From: Rachicladosporium sp. CCFEE 5018
Taxonomy: Eukaryota; Ascomycota; Dothideomycetes; Cladosporiales; Cladosporiaceae
NCBI GenBank assembly: GCA_002077045.2
Contig: KZ111141.1
Location: 1,480,538-1,544,537, forward strand
Direction of reading: 5' to 3'
Length of the DNA stretch: 64,000 bases
A program made the position numbers and the translations under genes. Below, piece by piece: positions 1 through 10,893 of this stretch (the first letter of the stretch is position 1; each line of letters opens with the position of its first letter). The notes beneath the pieces were generated by a model, which was not told the origin of the DNA, did not search any database, and saw only the letters and a list, made by a program, of their open reading frames with translations.

Positions 1-1
1 C

Positions 2-541
2 GCCCCCGGCTCCTCGGGCAACTTCGCGAGCATGACGATGACGCATCTCATGCGGCGGCCTGGCGCGCTGCAGTCCATGGCGGACTTCGTGCGGCCTGAC
101 GGGGAGCCGCTGGTGGATCCTGGGAATGTGGTGTTCTTTGGCCTCAACATGGATCTTGCTGGCAATACGAGGGAGCAGCTCGGTGTTCTATTTGATAGCG
201 GCTACCGCGTCTTCACGTCCTCGTCCATCGCTGCTGATCCTGGGGGCAGGGCGAGGGAAGCACTGGCGTGGTTAGAAGAACGGGTTGACGTAATTCTAGT
301 GCATTACGATGTCGATTCGATAGACGGTGGCAGTTTTCCGCTGGCGAACGTGCCGCAATTCACTGGTGTAGGCATTGAGGAGAGTTTGCGAGCATTGAAG
401 GTGCTGGTGAGTGGGAGTAAGGTCGCTGGGCTCATGGTAGCGGAGGTGAACCCAGACCATGACCCAGGGCTGGGCATGACTGGCAAGCTGGTGGAGGGGA
501 TCGTGGACGCTTTCAAAGCGAGGACGGAGACGCTGGGCTGA
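2..541 (+). CDS. Arginase/agmatinase-family ureohydrolase, C-terminal part (cut by window edge)
   Basis: The frame is open from base 2, so the gene begins outside the window; only about 179 residues are seen. Ureohydrolases hydrolyse guanidino compounds (arginine, agmatine or relatives) using two Mn ions. The stretch HYDVDSID, about 100 residues into the visible part, matches the D-x-D metal-binding motif of the family (commonly SFDVDALDP), and the later EVNPDHDP matches the conserved C-terminal acidic motif. The N-terminal GGDHS-type motif lies outside the window. The visible ATG at 32 is in frame but is probably internal, because the residues before it (GNFASMTMTHL) read as continuous protein. 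The substrate cannot be fixed from this fragment; many fungal paralogues are not true arginases. Convergent with YME1. Confidence 0.8.
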   Translation, partial: APGSSGNFASMTMTHLMRRPGALQSMADFVRPDGEPLVDPGNVVFFGLNMDLAGNTREQLGVLFDSGYRVFTSSSIAADPGGRAREALAWLEERVDVILVHYDVDSIDGGSFPLANVPQFTGVGIEESLRALKVLVSGSKVAGLMVAEVNPDHDPGLGMTGKLVEGIVDAFKARTETLG

Positions 542-1294
542 ATCACTCACGCTATCTGATCTATGCGGGAGGTATGGGATCACAGATTCCGCCCGTGAGC
601 ATCCTGGCTGCTGAACCGAGGGCCGGATGGCAGACCCTTTCGCAGTCCGAATGATGGGTCCCGAGACCCCAAGGCGCCGAGGCGAAGGCGCGTCAGGAAA
701 GTCGTAGGCACACAAGCTTATTCTAGGCGACTCGCGTGTCAGCGATGCCATCTCTCGCCGTCGCTGTATCAACAACATGACGGTATTTTGGGGCGACAAG
801 CAGCCAGCTTCGGTGGACTGACAACCTTTAGGGACCACAGGCAGGAGAGTGACAGGGGAAAGCAATATGTGAGCGATGAATTTTGCGCTATCTATGATGT
901 CCTAGCTGTAACTACAGCTGTTCAACAGATCCACCCCATCCGCACCGAAGTGATAGTCTCGCACCCACGCTATCGATACCCATCGTCTCCTATCAAGCGC
1001 AAGTAAATCGTCATTTGAATCCCTGCTGCTCTCCATTCCTTCCCCGCTACATGAGCGACAGCAGCCATTCAGCATTGACCGCTGTTCAATGACCAGATGG
1101 GGAGATAAGTCGCCCGTGAAGTGTCATCTGCTGCGCTCTAGCGACGGAGCAACCCATAACGGCGCACTCACCAAGTATCGCAAGAGCCATTGAGATGCTG
1201 GGGCGTTCAAGCCGCAAAAGCCTGCACTCCAGCGAAGACATGGTCGTTCCCCGTGCCCGACGAGTTTTCTCATCAGTGCATCCACCTACACGTC
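542..1294. other. Convergent intergenic region
   Basis: The stretch lies between the 3' ends of the ureohydrolase and YME1. Short open frames occur on both strands, but none shows a recognisable motif. It presumably holds both 3' UTRs. Confidence 0.6.
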
Positions 1295-3571
1295 CTACGC
1301 GCCCTCCACCGGATATACCCCACCGTCCGCCTCCCCATCAGTACTCTCAGCCTTCTGCAGCGGCTTACTAGACGTCGGCATAACGAACCCACCATTCTTC
1401 GCCGGCTTCCGCTCGGGGATCTTGATAGGCACCCCAGGGTTGATCTTTAGCTTATCCGGCAAAGGCTCGCCTCTGACCACAGCCTCCATCTCGCTCTTAT
1501 TCAACGTCTCGTACTCCACGAGCGCGTTGGCAAGTCGTTCCAGAGACTCTTTGTTGTCTGTCAGGAGCGTGTAGACGCGATTCCGGCCTTCCTCGACGAA
1601 GCGCCGGACTTCTGACTCGATCTGCTGTTTCGTCTGCGCCGAGAGCTCCTTGTAGCGATGCTCGAGATCCACGTTGCCGAGAAGTTCGGACATACCAGCC
1701 TTCGTCACCATGGTGTAGGCTGACCGTGTGGCTTGTTGGATGTCGCTGCTCGCGCCTGTGCTGGTGTTCTCCACGCCGTAAATAATCTCCTCCGCTACCT
1801 TGCCGCCCATGCAGACGTCAATATCAGCTTCAATTTCTTTCCGCGTTACGGACACCTTGTCCATCTCCGGCAGCCGGAAGGTAACACCCAGCGCATGACC
1901 GCGAGGCATGATGGTAGCTTTGTACAGCGGATCGGAAGCAGCTGTGAGCATAGCGACGAGCGCATGTCCGGCTTCATGGTATGCTGTGGCGATTTTGTCC
2001 TTTTGCTGGATGACCTTGCTCTTTGCCTCGGCGCCCATCAGGATCTTGTCCTTCGCCCAGATCATGTCCGCGAGTGTGACGTGCTTACTCTTCTGCTTTG
2101 AGGCGTGCGTAGCGGCTTGATTGCAGATGTTCTCGAGGTCTGCGCCAGAGAAGCCTGGTGTGCCGCGTGCGATCTCAGTAGCGTCGATGTCGGCGCCGAC
2201 CTTGATGTTCTTCAAGTGGTGATTGATGATTGCAATGCGGCCGCGGGCATCTGGCAGAGAGACATCGACGAGGCGATCGAAACGACCGGGACGAGTGAGG
2301 GCGCTGTCGAGGGATTCGGGGAAGTTGGTGGCGCCTATGACAATCACTCCAGAAGACTGGTCGAAGCCGTCCAACTCCGTCAGCAGCTGATTGAGCGTCT
2401 GCTTGGCGTATGCAGCGTCGCGGGCGTGACGCTTGCCGCCTACTGCGTCAAGCTCATCGATGAAGATGATGGCTGGGCTTTTGGCACGAGCAGCAGTGAA
2501 GAGGTCGCGGACGCGCTTGGCACCGACACCAACGTAGATCTCGTCGAACTCGGAGCCAGACATGTAGAAGAAAGGTACGCCTGCCTCGCCTGCAACAGCA
2601 CGAGCGAGGAGCGTCTTACCAGTACCGGGAGGACCTGAGAGCAGCACACCCTTGGGCAGCTTACCACCAAGCGATCCGAAGCTCTCGGGCGACTTCAAGA
2701 ATTCCACAACCTCTTGCAGCTCCTCCTTCGCCTCATCAACACCATGAACATCGGCAAAGCGCTGTGTCTGCAGCTCAGGCTTGGTCTCCTTGTCTTGAGC
2801 GCCACCTCGCTTGGTCATGAGTCCAGTTGCGTCGATAAGTAGCGTGATGACCACAAGCGCGACGTAGCCGCAAGCCGCGAAGACGACGATGAACTTGACC
2901 CATTTGAATATGTAGCTGCCCATGCTCTCGTCGACGACAACATAAAGAGGCTCGTTCTTGGCTCCCGACCCGTTGCGCGAGATGCTGACATTACCGCCCT
3001 GCGACCGTGCCGAGATAGCCTGGCCAACAGCCTGGAGTTGTTCACTGCTCATGCCGTTGCCTGCGCCTTGCATTTGCTGGCCGTTCCTGCCTGCCATGCC
3101 TGCTACTGCGCCGTTACCGAAGCTGCCGGCGCCGAACGAGCCACTCTCGGCAGCTCCGATCCGCTCAAGTGCTTTGGCATAGACAATGTCGCAGGCTGTG
3201 TTTGAAGCGAACATGCCCGTCTGATATCGTTCGACTAGTATCTCGGGCATGCCGGCGCGGATGAGTGCCTGGTAGAAGGCATTCTGTGCAGTGGCGCTTC
3301 CTGGATTGTTATTCGCAGTCTGCTCGAGGTATGCTAGCATGTTCCGACTGGCACCGCTGTTGCCATTATTGCCCGATCCCCATGATGTGCCGAAGAGAGT
3401 GCGCTGCTGCACAAGACTGACGCACGATGGCCGTGTTGCGCTGTTGGGAGTGCGGAATGCCGTTCTGCTGGCTGTCGTGAGACATCGTGTAGGCGCCGCT
3501 CTTCGTATTGCTGGGTTCCGCAGTGCTGCTCGTAATGCCAGCCGTGGCACGACTTCAAGGGTTGAGGCCAT
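1295..3571 (-). CDS. YME1: Mitochondrial i-AAA protease, Yme1/FtsH type
   Basis: ATP-dependent zinc metalloprotease of the mitochondrial inner membrane, with its catalytic part facing the intermembrane space, where it degrades misfolded and short-lived proteins. The 758 residues are in one exon. The N-terminus is Arg/Ser/Thr-rich without acids (about 1-60), as expected of a mitochondrial presequence. A single membrane segment lies near 222-247. Walker A GPPGTGKT is at 313-320, Walker B IIFIDELDAVG near 368-378, the second region of homology includes ATNFPESLDSALTRPGRFDR, and the protease motif HEAGH is at 532-536. A conserved Asp in the later SSD supplies the third zinc ligand. One membrane span indicates the i-AAA (Yme1) branch and not the two-span m-AAA branch. 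The length fits the family. Divergent from the coiled-coil gene at 5109. Confidence 0.95.
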   Translation of the reverse strand: MASTLEVVPRLALRAALRNPAIRRAAPTRCLTTASRTAFRTPNSATRPSCVSLVQQRTLFGTSWGSGNNGNSGASRNMLAYLEQTANNNPGSATAQNAFYQALIRAGMPEILVERYQTGMFASNTACDIVYAKALERIGAAESGSFGAGSFGNGAVAGMAGRNGQQMQGAGNGMSSEQLQAVGQAISARSQGGNVSISRNGSGAKNEPLYVVVDESMGSYIFKWVKFIVVFAACGYVALVVITLLIDATGLMTKRGGAQDKETKPELQTQRFADVHGVDEAKEELQEVVEFLKSPESFGSLGGKLPKGVLLSGPPGTGKTLLARAVAGEAGVPFFYMSGSEFDEIYVGVGAKRVRDLFTAARAKSPAIIFIDELDAVGGKRHARDAAYAKQTLNQLLTELDGFDQSSGVIVIGATNFPESLDSALTRPGRFDRLVDVSLPDARGRIAIINHHLKNIKVGADIDATEIARGTPGFSGADLENICNQAATHASKQKSKHVTLADMIWAKDKILMGAEAKSKVIQQKDKIATAYHEAGHALVAMLTAASDPLYKATIMPRGHALGVTFRLPEMDKVSVTRKEIEADIDVCMGGKVAEEIIYGVENTSTGASSDIQQATRSAYTMVTKAGMSELLGNVDLEHRYKELSAQTKQQIESEVRRFVEEGRNRVYTLLTDNKESLERLANALVEYETLNKSEMEAVVRGEPLPDKLKINPGVPIKIPERKPAKNGGFVMPTSSKPLQKAESTDGEADGGVYPVEGA

Positions 3572-5104
3572 GTTGGCGGTAGTGGCGATGTGTTCGCGGA
3601 CAAGGCCGCTGGGTTGCTATATGGGACGCCCAGCCGGAGGTAAGGTGATGGGATGCACTACAGGAATGAGATGGTGAACGGTGAACCAAGAGTGCTGAGT
3701 GGGAGAAGGGTGATTCGATCGTTGACGCTCTGCTCTCACGTTCCCCGCGAACATTCGCGGCGACGATGATGTGCTGGAAGTCGTGACACGTGAGATCCGG
3801 CCCGTGTTTCCCCGGATTGCATAATTACATCCTCTTTCGCCATGCATCTGCCCAGATCAGAGACATACATCTCGCAGGCGCATCAACTCAAGCATCACAA
3901 CACAGATCGACCGTGGAGTGTGACAGGAGCCTGACTGTTGACCAACAAGGCGCAGTACTGTTGCATTCGACGATCCCAAGGTTGATATCCCGGGTCGCAC
4001 AAGCCATTCGGCATGACGGGCTGCTCGTAAGACTTGGGCCCCGTCGTACCTTCTGCAACTCTACTTTGGATTCATCATTGCATCGTAAGTTCGGCCCACG
4101 GCGCCGACGAAAACGACCACATAGTGTTGATTCGCTGTGACATGGTAGGTACTCCCATGACTGCTCCCCCTGCCTCTGTCATACCTCATCCCACGACCCG
4201 GGGTGTAGCGGCATACCAAGCAAACCGTTGCAAAGACGTTCAAAGGTTCAAGCCGGGTCCTGCGACATGCATGCGGGCACGCACCTCTGCAGTTTTGTCA
4301 CGTTGCATGCATGCTGCAGTGCGTGTTCTAGCGTCAATCGTGCGTGTCCGAGGTTCACACTGTCCGCGATTGTTTCTACCATCATAGCGAATCCTGAGCT
4401 GCCATTACCTCCTCTACCTCACTACCAACATTGGACGTATCGTTGGAGGCGTCCACTCCGCTGCCTCGTCAACACTCCCCTTGCCATCATTCGCCCGCAC
4501 GTCCTCTCGGCGTATGTGATACACTATGGGCCGCGCAGAACAAGCACAGGGGGCGTGAACTGTGAATTCTCTGATTGGCTGTAAACAGTGTTTTGAAGCT
4601 CGTACCTGACGCTAGAAAGGCCGTAGCGCCTTTCGCGTGCGTTCCCGCCAGACGGGGAAACAACAACCGCTTGAACCGCCGCCATGGGAATTGTGATAGA
4701 GTTTGGGTCGGGGCTTGAGGTGTCAACTGTCGAGCGCTGAAGTTTTGTTCTGGGTGATGGGATGCGACGTCTCATTGCCGTGTGTGTTGAGAGTGTGCGC
4801 ATGTCTTGACTTCACTTGTGCATTCAGTGTTTCCAGCGACAGTAGCATCGACGAGCATGGAGAGGAAAGTGTGAGGCACAGTGGACTAGGTGGAGACTGA
4901 ACCAACACTGGACGGCTACGTGCACTTGACCGCGTGAACGGCCGGACCCACGCCTTTGGACGGATCAAAGGCAAAGGCACGCGAATGACACACATGAACA
5001 ACGGCGATCGTCAGGCGCGGTCTTCAGCGTGGCATTGAGCGCGCAGATTCACATGTTCCTGACCGCCGTCGACCTTCACCCTCACCATTGAGGTGCCGCA
5101 AGAA
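3572..5104. other. Divergent promoter region between YME1 and the coiled-coil gene
   Basis: About 1.5 kb between two divergently transcribed genes. I see no convincing coding region: the open frames are short and motif-free. It is the unique sequence immediately outside the left end of the inverted duplication. Confidence 0.55.
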
Positions 5105-5108
5105 CAAC

Positions 5109-7757
5109 ATGGACAACTCTGGACCTCCATCAAGCCAGGCTCCCATGTCCTCCTATCTCCACGACCGCCTCCAGGAACGTCGAGCACGCGATCCTCGCCC
5201 AAGACGAGGTCGCCAATCCGACTTTGGACCGCTCACAACAAAGGCCCAGGACGATGATATCTTCCTTGCCGAAGCGGAAGAGACCCGCCATGTTTCCGCT
5301 GCTTCAGCACGTCTCTACGAAAGCTCTCCGCTGACTTCTCGTCGACCTTCGGAGAGTTTGGCTGGCAATGGCACAGCCAGTAACACGGGCAGACGCCGGC
5401 GAACGACCTTTGGTGCGAAGGAGCAAGACGAGGTTATGGATCGCCTCGTGAAGCAGAACTTCGACCTCAAACTCGAGCTTGACCACCGACGCGAGCAGCA
5501 AGCTAAGCTCCAAGCCCAGATCTCTTCCATGCGCAGCACTGTCGAGCGTGCACAAGGGCTTAGGGAAGAGCATGCGGAGCTGCTCAAGATTAACAGTCAG
5601 TTGGTTGAAGAGCTTGAGAAGAGGGACGAGGGGATTAGAGAGGCGGTGGAGCTGATATGTCAACTCGAGGAGAGGGTTGAAGGGCTTGGAGGAGAGGTGG
5701 AGAGATTGAAAGCAAGTCAGACACGGCCAAGCACGGCGCAGGCTGATAGCGGGTATGCGGGGACCGATATACAAGAGGCATCAGCAAGAGCTGGGTTGGC
5801 GATGCAGAGCTTTGATGGAGCCAGAACGCCGCAAAGGCCAAAGAGGGAGCCATCATTCATGTCTCTGAGGAAGGGAAGCTCAAAGGCGCTCAGAGAGGCT
5901 TTCCAGGCTGGTGCGAAGGAGCTCAAGCCGGTACAAAGCTTCAAAACAATCTTGAACAAGAGTGCTAGTACCATCACCGAGGAAGGCCCGACGGACGATG
6001 TTCCCAACTCGCCTCGACTGAGTGATTTGAGTGAGAGTAGCTTCCCTAGCATCTACAGTCCGGTGAAGGCGTTGAGCCCTGATAGTCACGCTTGGGAGCC
6101 GGCCGAGGCCACTCAAAGCAAGATTGAGCATCGCCGTACGCCCGCAAGCCGCAATGACGACAACCTGAAGCGAGTCAGTCAATGGATCGAAGAGCGGCAG
6201 CAAGACGATGCGACGCCGACCAGACTCGACAGAAGTGTGTCGCCAGCGAGGACCGTGAGCACTGTTGCGACTGCCTCAACCAGGCTCCCACGTCGAGATG
6301 ACCGCTTCCAGTCGCTCGATAACGCACTGGCGACTGACAGACAAGCTCATGGCCAACAGCTTGAGCAAGCTACTGAAGCATTGACCCAGATGAAGCTCCA
6401 CGTCAGTGAGAACAAGCGCCACCCGCGCACGCCAACAGTCTTCGGCGGACCGATGTTCGGCGAACCTCTGTTGCCACCCACGCCAGACAGCGTCTCGACT
6501 CGTATGCTGCGCGGCTCGCGCTCTAGCATCATCGGCGAGCGCAGTGCGCATGGTCTCGCTGCTATGAACGCGACTGCAGATCTGCTCGCGGCCGGCGTTC
6601 GCACATCGCCGAAGCAGATGCGGTCGTCTGTCGAGCTCAACCTCGCACACGATAGCAGCAGGCAACATCGTTCCAGCGCTCGACGACATGCCGACACCGC
6701 TGTCGAAGATACTGAGTCTTCAGATATCGACTCTGAGCACCATGCCACGACTGCAAAGCGTATGTACGCATCCGATGAAGACTATCCGGATGGCAGCTCG
6801 ATACTAAATGGCACACCATCTCGCTTCTTCAAGCAGGGCAATGGCTCTGCAGTGCCTCAAGACATGTTCTTCAGCAACACCGACAGCTACCCCCAGGCTT
6901 CGGCTGCAGATCTACGTCGACGCAAGTCAAGCTATGACACCACTCCGGCACCGCGAAAGCCCAGTCTTAGCCGCGCAGAGACCAGTCCAATAACACTATC
7001 CTCGCTGCACCGTCCGATGCCTTCATCACCACCCAGCGCCTTCGCTCGTCGCTCGCCATCCTCGAGCACTACCACGACGAACACGGCTCGCAACTACGCT
7101 CCGTCCAGCTCGTCTCGCTCCCTGTCTCCTGAAGCTACCCGCTCAGGTGCCAAGACTTCGCCCTCCAAGCCTCTGCGTTCACCGACACTGCCGCCCTTCA
7201 TTCGCCGTCCGAGCTTAGGTCAGAAGGGCAAAGAGCTGTTCAGACGACTAAGCAACAGCGCGGGGAGCATCACCACTACCCCGCAACCAGAACGAGCGAG
7301 TAATCGAGAGACGTACGGTGAGCGTAGAGAGAGGGATGGGCAGAGGGAGCGGGAGATGTCACCACTCCCTACACTCACCAGCACGCCAAGCTCCGCTTAC
7401 AACAATCACGCCTCGAAACCTGTGAGGCGGCCAGGCTCAAGCACGGGCTTCCATGGAACAGGCTCGGGCAGGCCAGGCTCGGCGTTTCAGTCCAGCGGAC
7501 CAAGACCAAGTCTACATGGACGTGGCATCACAGCGCCGTCTCCTACTGCTGTGTCGAGTGGCGAGAAGGAGGCAGAGGGGCGGAAGAACCCTTTCAGACG
7601 TGGTGGAAGTGTAAGGAAGGCTGAAGGTGCTGAGGTCCGCACACATGAAATTGGCGCAGCTGGTGCTACTGGGAGGAGAGGCAGCAATAAGGATGTTGCC
7701 TCGTCGGCCTCGGTTGCGGGCTCGGGCTTTGGACTGGGGAAGAGGCCGTGGCGGTGA
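5109..7757 (+). CDS. Coiled-coil protein with CM1-like motif (copy A)
   Basis: An 882-residue, intronless frame. The ATG at 5109 is chosen because the only in-frame start-like codon upstream (5088) is TTG and the N-terminus matches copy B. Residues about 101-135 (KEQDEVMDRLVKQNFDLKLE and following) resemble the centrosomin N-terminal motif 1 that recruits gamma-tubulin complexes in Mto1/Pcp1/ApsB-type proteins. This is followed by a heptad-rich coiled coil to about residue 205. The rest is Ser/Arg/Pro-rich and predicted disordered, with many possible phosphorylation sites. A role at microtubule-organising centres is inferred from the motif alone. Copy B has the same length with roughly 50-60 amino-acid substitutions by eye, mostly in the disordered part, so both copies look functional. 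Confidence 0.75.
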   Translation: MDNSGPPSSQAPMSSYLHDRLQERRARDPRPRRGRQSDFGPLTTKAQDDDIFLAEAEETRHVSAASARLYESSPLTSRRPSESLAGNGTASNTGRRRRTTFGAKEQDEVMDRLVKQNFDLKLELDHRREQQAKLQAQISSMRSTVERAQGLREEHAELLKINSQLVEELEKRDEGIREAVELICQLEERVEGLGGEVERLKASQTRPSTAQADSGYAGTDIQEASARAGLAMQSFDGARTPQRPKREPSFMSLRKGSSKALREAFQAGAKELKPVQSFKTILNKSASTITEEGPTDDVPNSPRLSDLSESSFPSIYSPVKALSPDSHAWEPAEATQSKIEHRRTPASRNDDNLKRVSQWIEERQQDDATPTRLDRSVSPARTVSTVATASTRLPRRDDRFQSLDNALATDRQAHGQQLEQATEALTQMKLHVSENKRHPRTPTVFGGPMFGEPLLPPTPDSVSTRMLRGSRSSIIGERSAHGLAAMNATADLLAAGVRTSPKQMRSSVELNLAHDSSRQHRSSARRHADTAVEDTESSDIDSEHHATTAKRMYASDEDYPDGSSILNGTPSRFFKQGNGSAVPQDMFFSNTDSYPQASAADLRRRKSSYDTTPAPRKPSLSRAETSPITLSSLHRPMPSSPPSAFARRSPSSSTTTTNTARNYAPSSSSRSLSPEATRSGAKTSPSKPLRSPTLPPFIRRPSLGQKGKELFRRLSNSAGSITTTPQPERASNRETYGERRERDGQREREMSPLPTLTSTPSSAYNNHASKPVRRPGSSTGFHGTGSGRPGSAFQSSGPRPSLHGRGITAPSPTAVSSGEKEAEGRKNPFRRGGSVRKAEGAEVRTHEIGAAGATGRRGSNKDVASSASVAGSGFGLGKRPWR

Positions 7758-8652
7758 GGGACTCAGTGTTCAATCACCGGAGACTAGTTCGAGTGCAAGG
7801 AAGAGAGAGTGTTATGGCATGGCGACGGAAAGCATCAGCATCTTGTAGCGGCATGAATATGAGCGCTGTGCGAGTGGAGTGATAGACACCATTGTATCGT
7901 TACGGCCGCTTTAACAACACTGATCAATTGAACAGCCTCACTGTCGCCCACTACCACCCTTTGCTCTCATTCTGGGAGTGAATGTTCAACCTCAGGCGTC
8001 AATCTTTCAGCCAAAGTTTCGTACGGCCAACCGTAGCTCGACTTCACCTGCTCAGCGATTAAAGCTTGCGACGCGCCACCTTCTTATGCGCATCAGTCCG
8101 ATGAATGTGGCTTTTACTCGAATTGATCATGATGTCTTGTGATACTTGGCCGGTGGAACCTATGCGGCAAGGTCGAGTTATCCTCGCTCGGCTCTCTGCT
8201 CAGCAGCCGGTCTCATCATGCACCCCAGTTGCCGATCTCAAGCACGCCATCGCCAGCCAATTCGCGTGCTCAACGGCCTTCAGACAGCAAGCAGCTAAAG
8301 CATCCAATGCCAGTGCATCGGCGTGAGGCTCGTGGCGTTATGTCGTCACTGGCGGTGTGCAGCTCCTAGGGAGGTGAGGTCGAGAATCACTGGATTTGGT
8401 AGGTAGGAGTGGTAGCGTGAAGACGTGATGGGGGCTAGATGGTAGGGTGGCTTTGGCTTCTGTTGTATTTCTCGTCTTCTATTTCCGCATCCTCTTTTCT
8501 TCCAAGACTTCGCTACCTAACGAAAGCTCAGGCTGCAGGGCGAGTCTCTTGAAATAGTCTCGCGCTGTTAGTCGTACTTCTCCCTCGAGACGCGGACATC
8601 TCTCAGAGTACTACTTTGAACGGCCTGCTACGCGACCTTATACCCGCTATTC
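7758..8652. other. Intergenic region between coiled-coil gene and MFS gene (copy A)
   Basis: About 0.9 kb with no supported gene. The equivalent stretch in copy B is 32899-33794. It contains the coiled-coil gene's 3' end and the MFS promoter. Confidence 0.5.
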
Positions 8653-10545
8653 GAGACCAGGGAGAAGCGCGAGCCTTCTCCCTCGTCTGCCAGCTCCGAC
8701 CTCGAAGCCTCGCATGGCATCACAGAAAAGCACCTCCTTCGCAAACTTGATCGCCACCTCTTACCTGGCGTTTGCATCCTCTACTTGCTATCTTTCCTCG
8801 ACAGATCGAACGTGGTATGTTCGAACAGAGCACCAACTTACAGCACCTACTGACCTGATGGCATGCAGGCAAACGCAAAGCTCGACGGGCTAACTACTTC
8901 ACTTGGAATCTCGGGCAACGAGTACCTCACAGGACTCACACTGTTCTTCGTTGGGTATATAATTTTCGAGGTGATATGGAATGTGATTTTAAAGCGCATT
9001 GGCCCGCGAATCTGGCTGCCGTTGTTGACGTTCATATGGGGCGTTGTGGCGACGCTGCAAGGGGTCATTGTCAACAACGGCGGGAAATCCGGATTGGCAG
9101 GCTTTCTCGTCGTGCGCTTCTTCCTGGGCTTGACTGAAGGAGGCCTGTTCCCGGGAGTTGTGTTCTACTGTAAGTCCCACTTAGCCAAAGGTAGCAAAGT
9201 CAGATGACTTACCACAAACCGTAGTGTCGATGTGGTACAAGCGATCTGAGCGACAGTACCGGATCGCGCTCTTCTTCAGCGCAGCGAGTCTCGCGGGCGC
9301 CTTTGGCGGAATTCTAGCCTACGGCATTGGTTTCATGAAAGGTGTCGGCGGCTACGAGGGATGGAGGTAAGATCTGCAATGTCAAGATCATTTCAATCAG
9401 GACTGACGATGGCCATAGATGGATCTTTATAATCGAGGGCTTACTCACCTGCGTTCTCGCTGCCGCGGGCTGGTGGTACATTGCCGACTGGCCCTCGAAG
9501 GCCAAATTCATCACGAGTGAAGAGCGCGCATTCCTGAACTCCCGCCTGAAAGCCGATAGCGATGCGACTGCGCACGAAGGCTTTACTTGGGCGAATGTTC
9601 TCACCGCCGTCAAAGATCCGAAGGTGTGGTTGTACGGAGCGTGCTTTCATACCTTGAGCTTGCCGCTGTACACGCTGAGCTTGTTCCTGGTGAGTCCGCA
9701 CTTCGTTCGCTTCCACTTCTCCAATACTCTGAACGCTCTTACGCTATTGAGAGTTCACCTGTAACAGCGCTTCAATTGCTCAATGTCGGGGAGAGAGGAC
9801 ATATGGGGTGCAGGGGGTCCCGTTCTCCACTTGGAAACCTCACAGACACGGCACAATAGCTATCTGCCGCTCTGAGTACGCTTACAAGAGCACTACCCAT
9901 ACCTCGGACTTCTGGAGAAGCGGAGATAGGTCCATTGTGCTCACGCTGACTTGATCCCAGCCCTCTATCATCAAAGCCCTTGGCTACACCGCCGCTCACG
10001 CCCAACTCCTGACAATCCCTCCATACGCATTCGCAACAATCTTGACAGTGGTTTACGCTGTCGTTTCCGAACGCTTCGCTCGTCGCGGTCCCTTCATCAT
10101 TGCCTCGACCCTCACAGCCATCATCGGATACTGCATCCTGCTTGGCAACACGAACCCACTCAAACGGCCTGGCGTCTCCTACCTAGGCACCTTCTTCGCC
10201 GCTGGTGGCATATACCCTTCGGTCGCACTGGCTTTGTCTTGGCCAGCGATCAATGTTTCGGGACAGACAAAGCGAGCAACGGCGAATGCGATGCAGATCA
10301 CTATAGGGAATCTTGGTGCTGTGATCGGGACGCAGTTGTACAGGGCTAATGATGGACCAAGGTATATTGTTGGCCATAGCGTAGCTTTGGCGTATCTGAC
10401 CGGCAATATTGCTGTCGTAAGCACGATCTGGTTTGTGCTGCAACGGGAGAATAGTAAGAGGGATCGTGAGCAACGAGAAGGCAAGGTGCAGACGGAGGGT
10501 GACTGGCTTGGGGACGAGGATTCGAGGTGGAGGTTCAGGCTTTGA
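8653..10545 (+). pseudogene. MFS anion:cation symporter-type transporter lacking its start codon (copy A)
   Basis: Allele or homeologue of the complete gene at 30994-32898. A 14-nt deletion at 8650/8651 removes the ATG and the following codons; the first surviving codons read ETREKREP. No in-frame ATG was seen in the surviving part of exon 1 or just upstream. The exons otherwise remain open: to 8814, 8869-9169, 9225-9366, 9419-9689 and 9961-10545, with introns of 54, 55, 52 and 271 nt bounded by GT and AG. The sequence DRSNV-ANAKLDGL across the first intron is typical of Tna1/Dal5-like transporters of vitamins, allantoate or other organic anions. Because the body is preserved, the loss is recent, or translation begins elsewhere (upstream exon or non-AUG). 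Confidence 0.75.
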
Positions 10546-10630
10546 GCTATTGGTCTGTTCGGATGAGATGGTTGCCGGACTTGTATCCAGATAGCGCGCA
10601 CACGGATGATCAACATCCCTCTAGTACATA

Positions 10631-10650
10631 CCACACCTATGTAGGTGTGG
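10631..10650. repeat. Perfect 9-bp inverted repeat with 2-nt loop
   Basis: CCACACCTA, TG, TAGGTGTGG, located between the MFS 3' end and the 2H gene. Copy B (30889-30908) keeps it with one mismatch. It could be a regulatory-protein site or a hairpin in a UTR; no function is shown. Confidence 0.6.
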
Positions 10651-10893
10651 TTTGTTCATGATCGTGACCACGAGTCATTCTACAGATCGTACCTGTCGAT
10701 CGATCTCAACTCAATTTCAAGTCGACATGCACGTCACGATGAGCACTTCAACGAACATCGAATGCAAGGCCGAATCCGCGCAATCGCAATTCTGGGCACG
10801 GACAATGTTCTCATCAGAATGCTAGTAGAACGATCAAGATTTTCCATTATCAGCGGCTTGCGAAGAGCCTCTCGTACTCGCTTGATCCGTAGT

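Noticed and set aside
9690..9960. A separate small gene inside the 271-nt MFS intron
   Set aside because: Open frames there cross the splice sites and show no motif. The intron joins the two halves of the transporter in frame.
10645..10893. N-terminal extension of the 2H protein from 10645
   Set aside because: The first codon is GTG, and the two copies differ more densely here than in the catalytic part; ATG 10894 is preferred though not proven.
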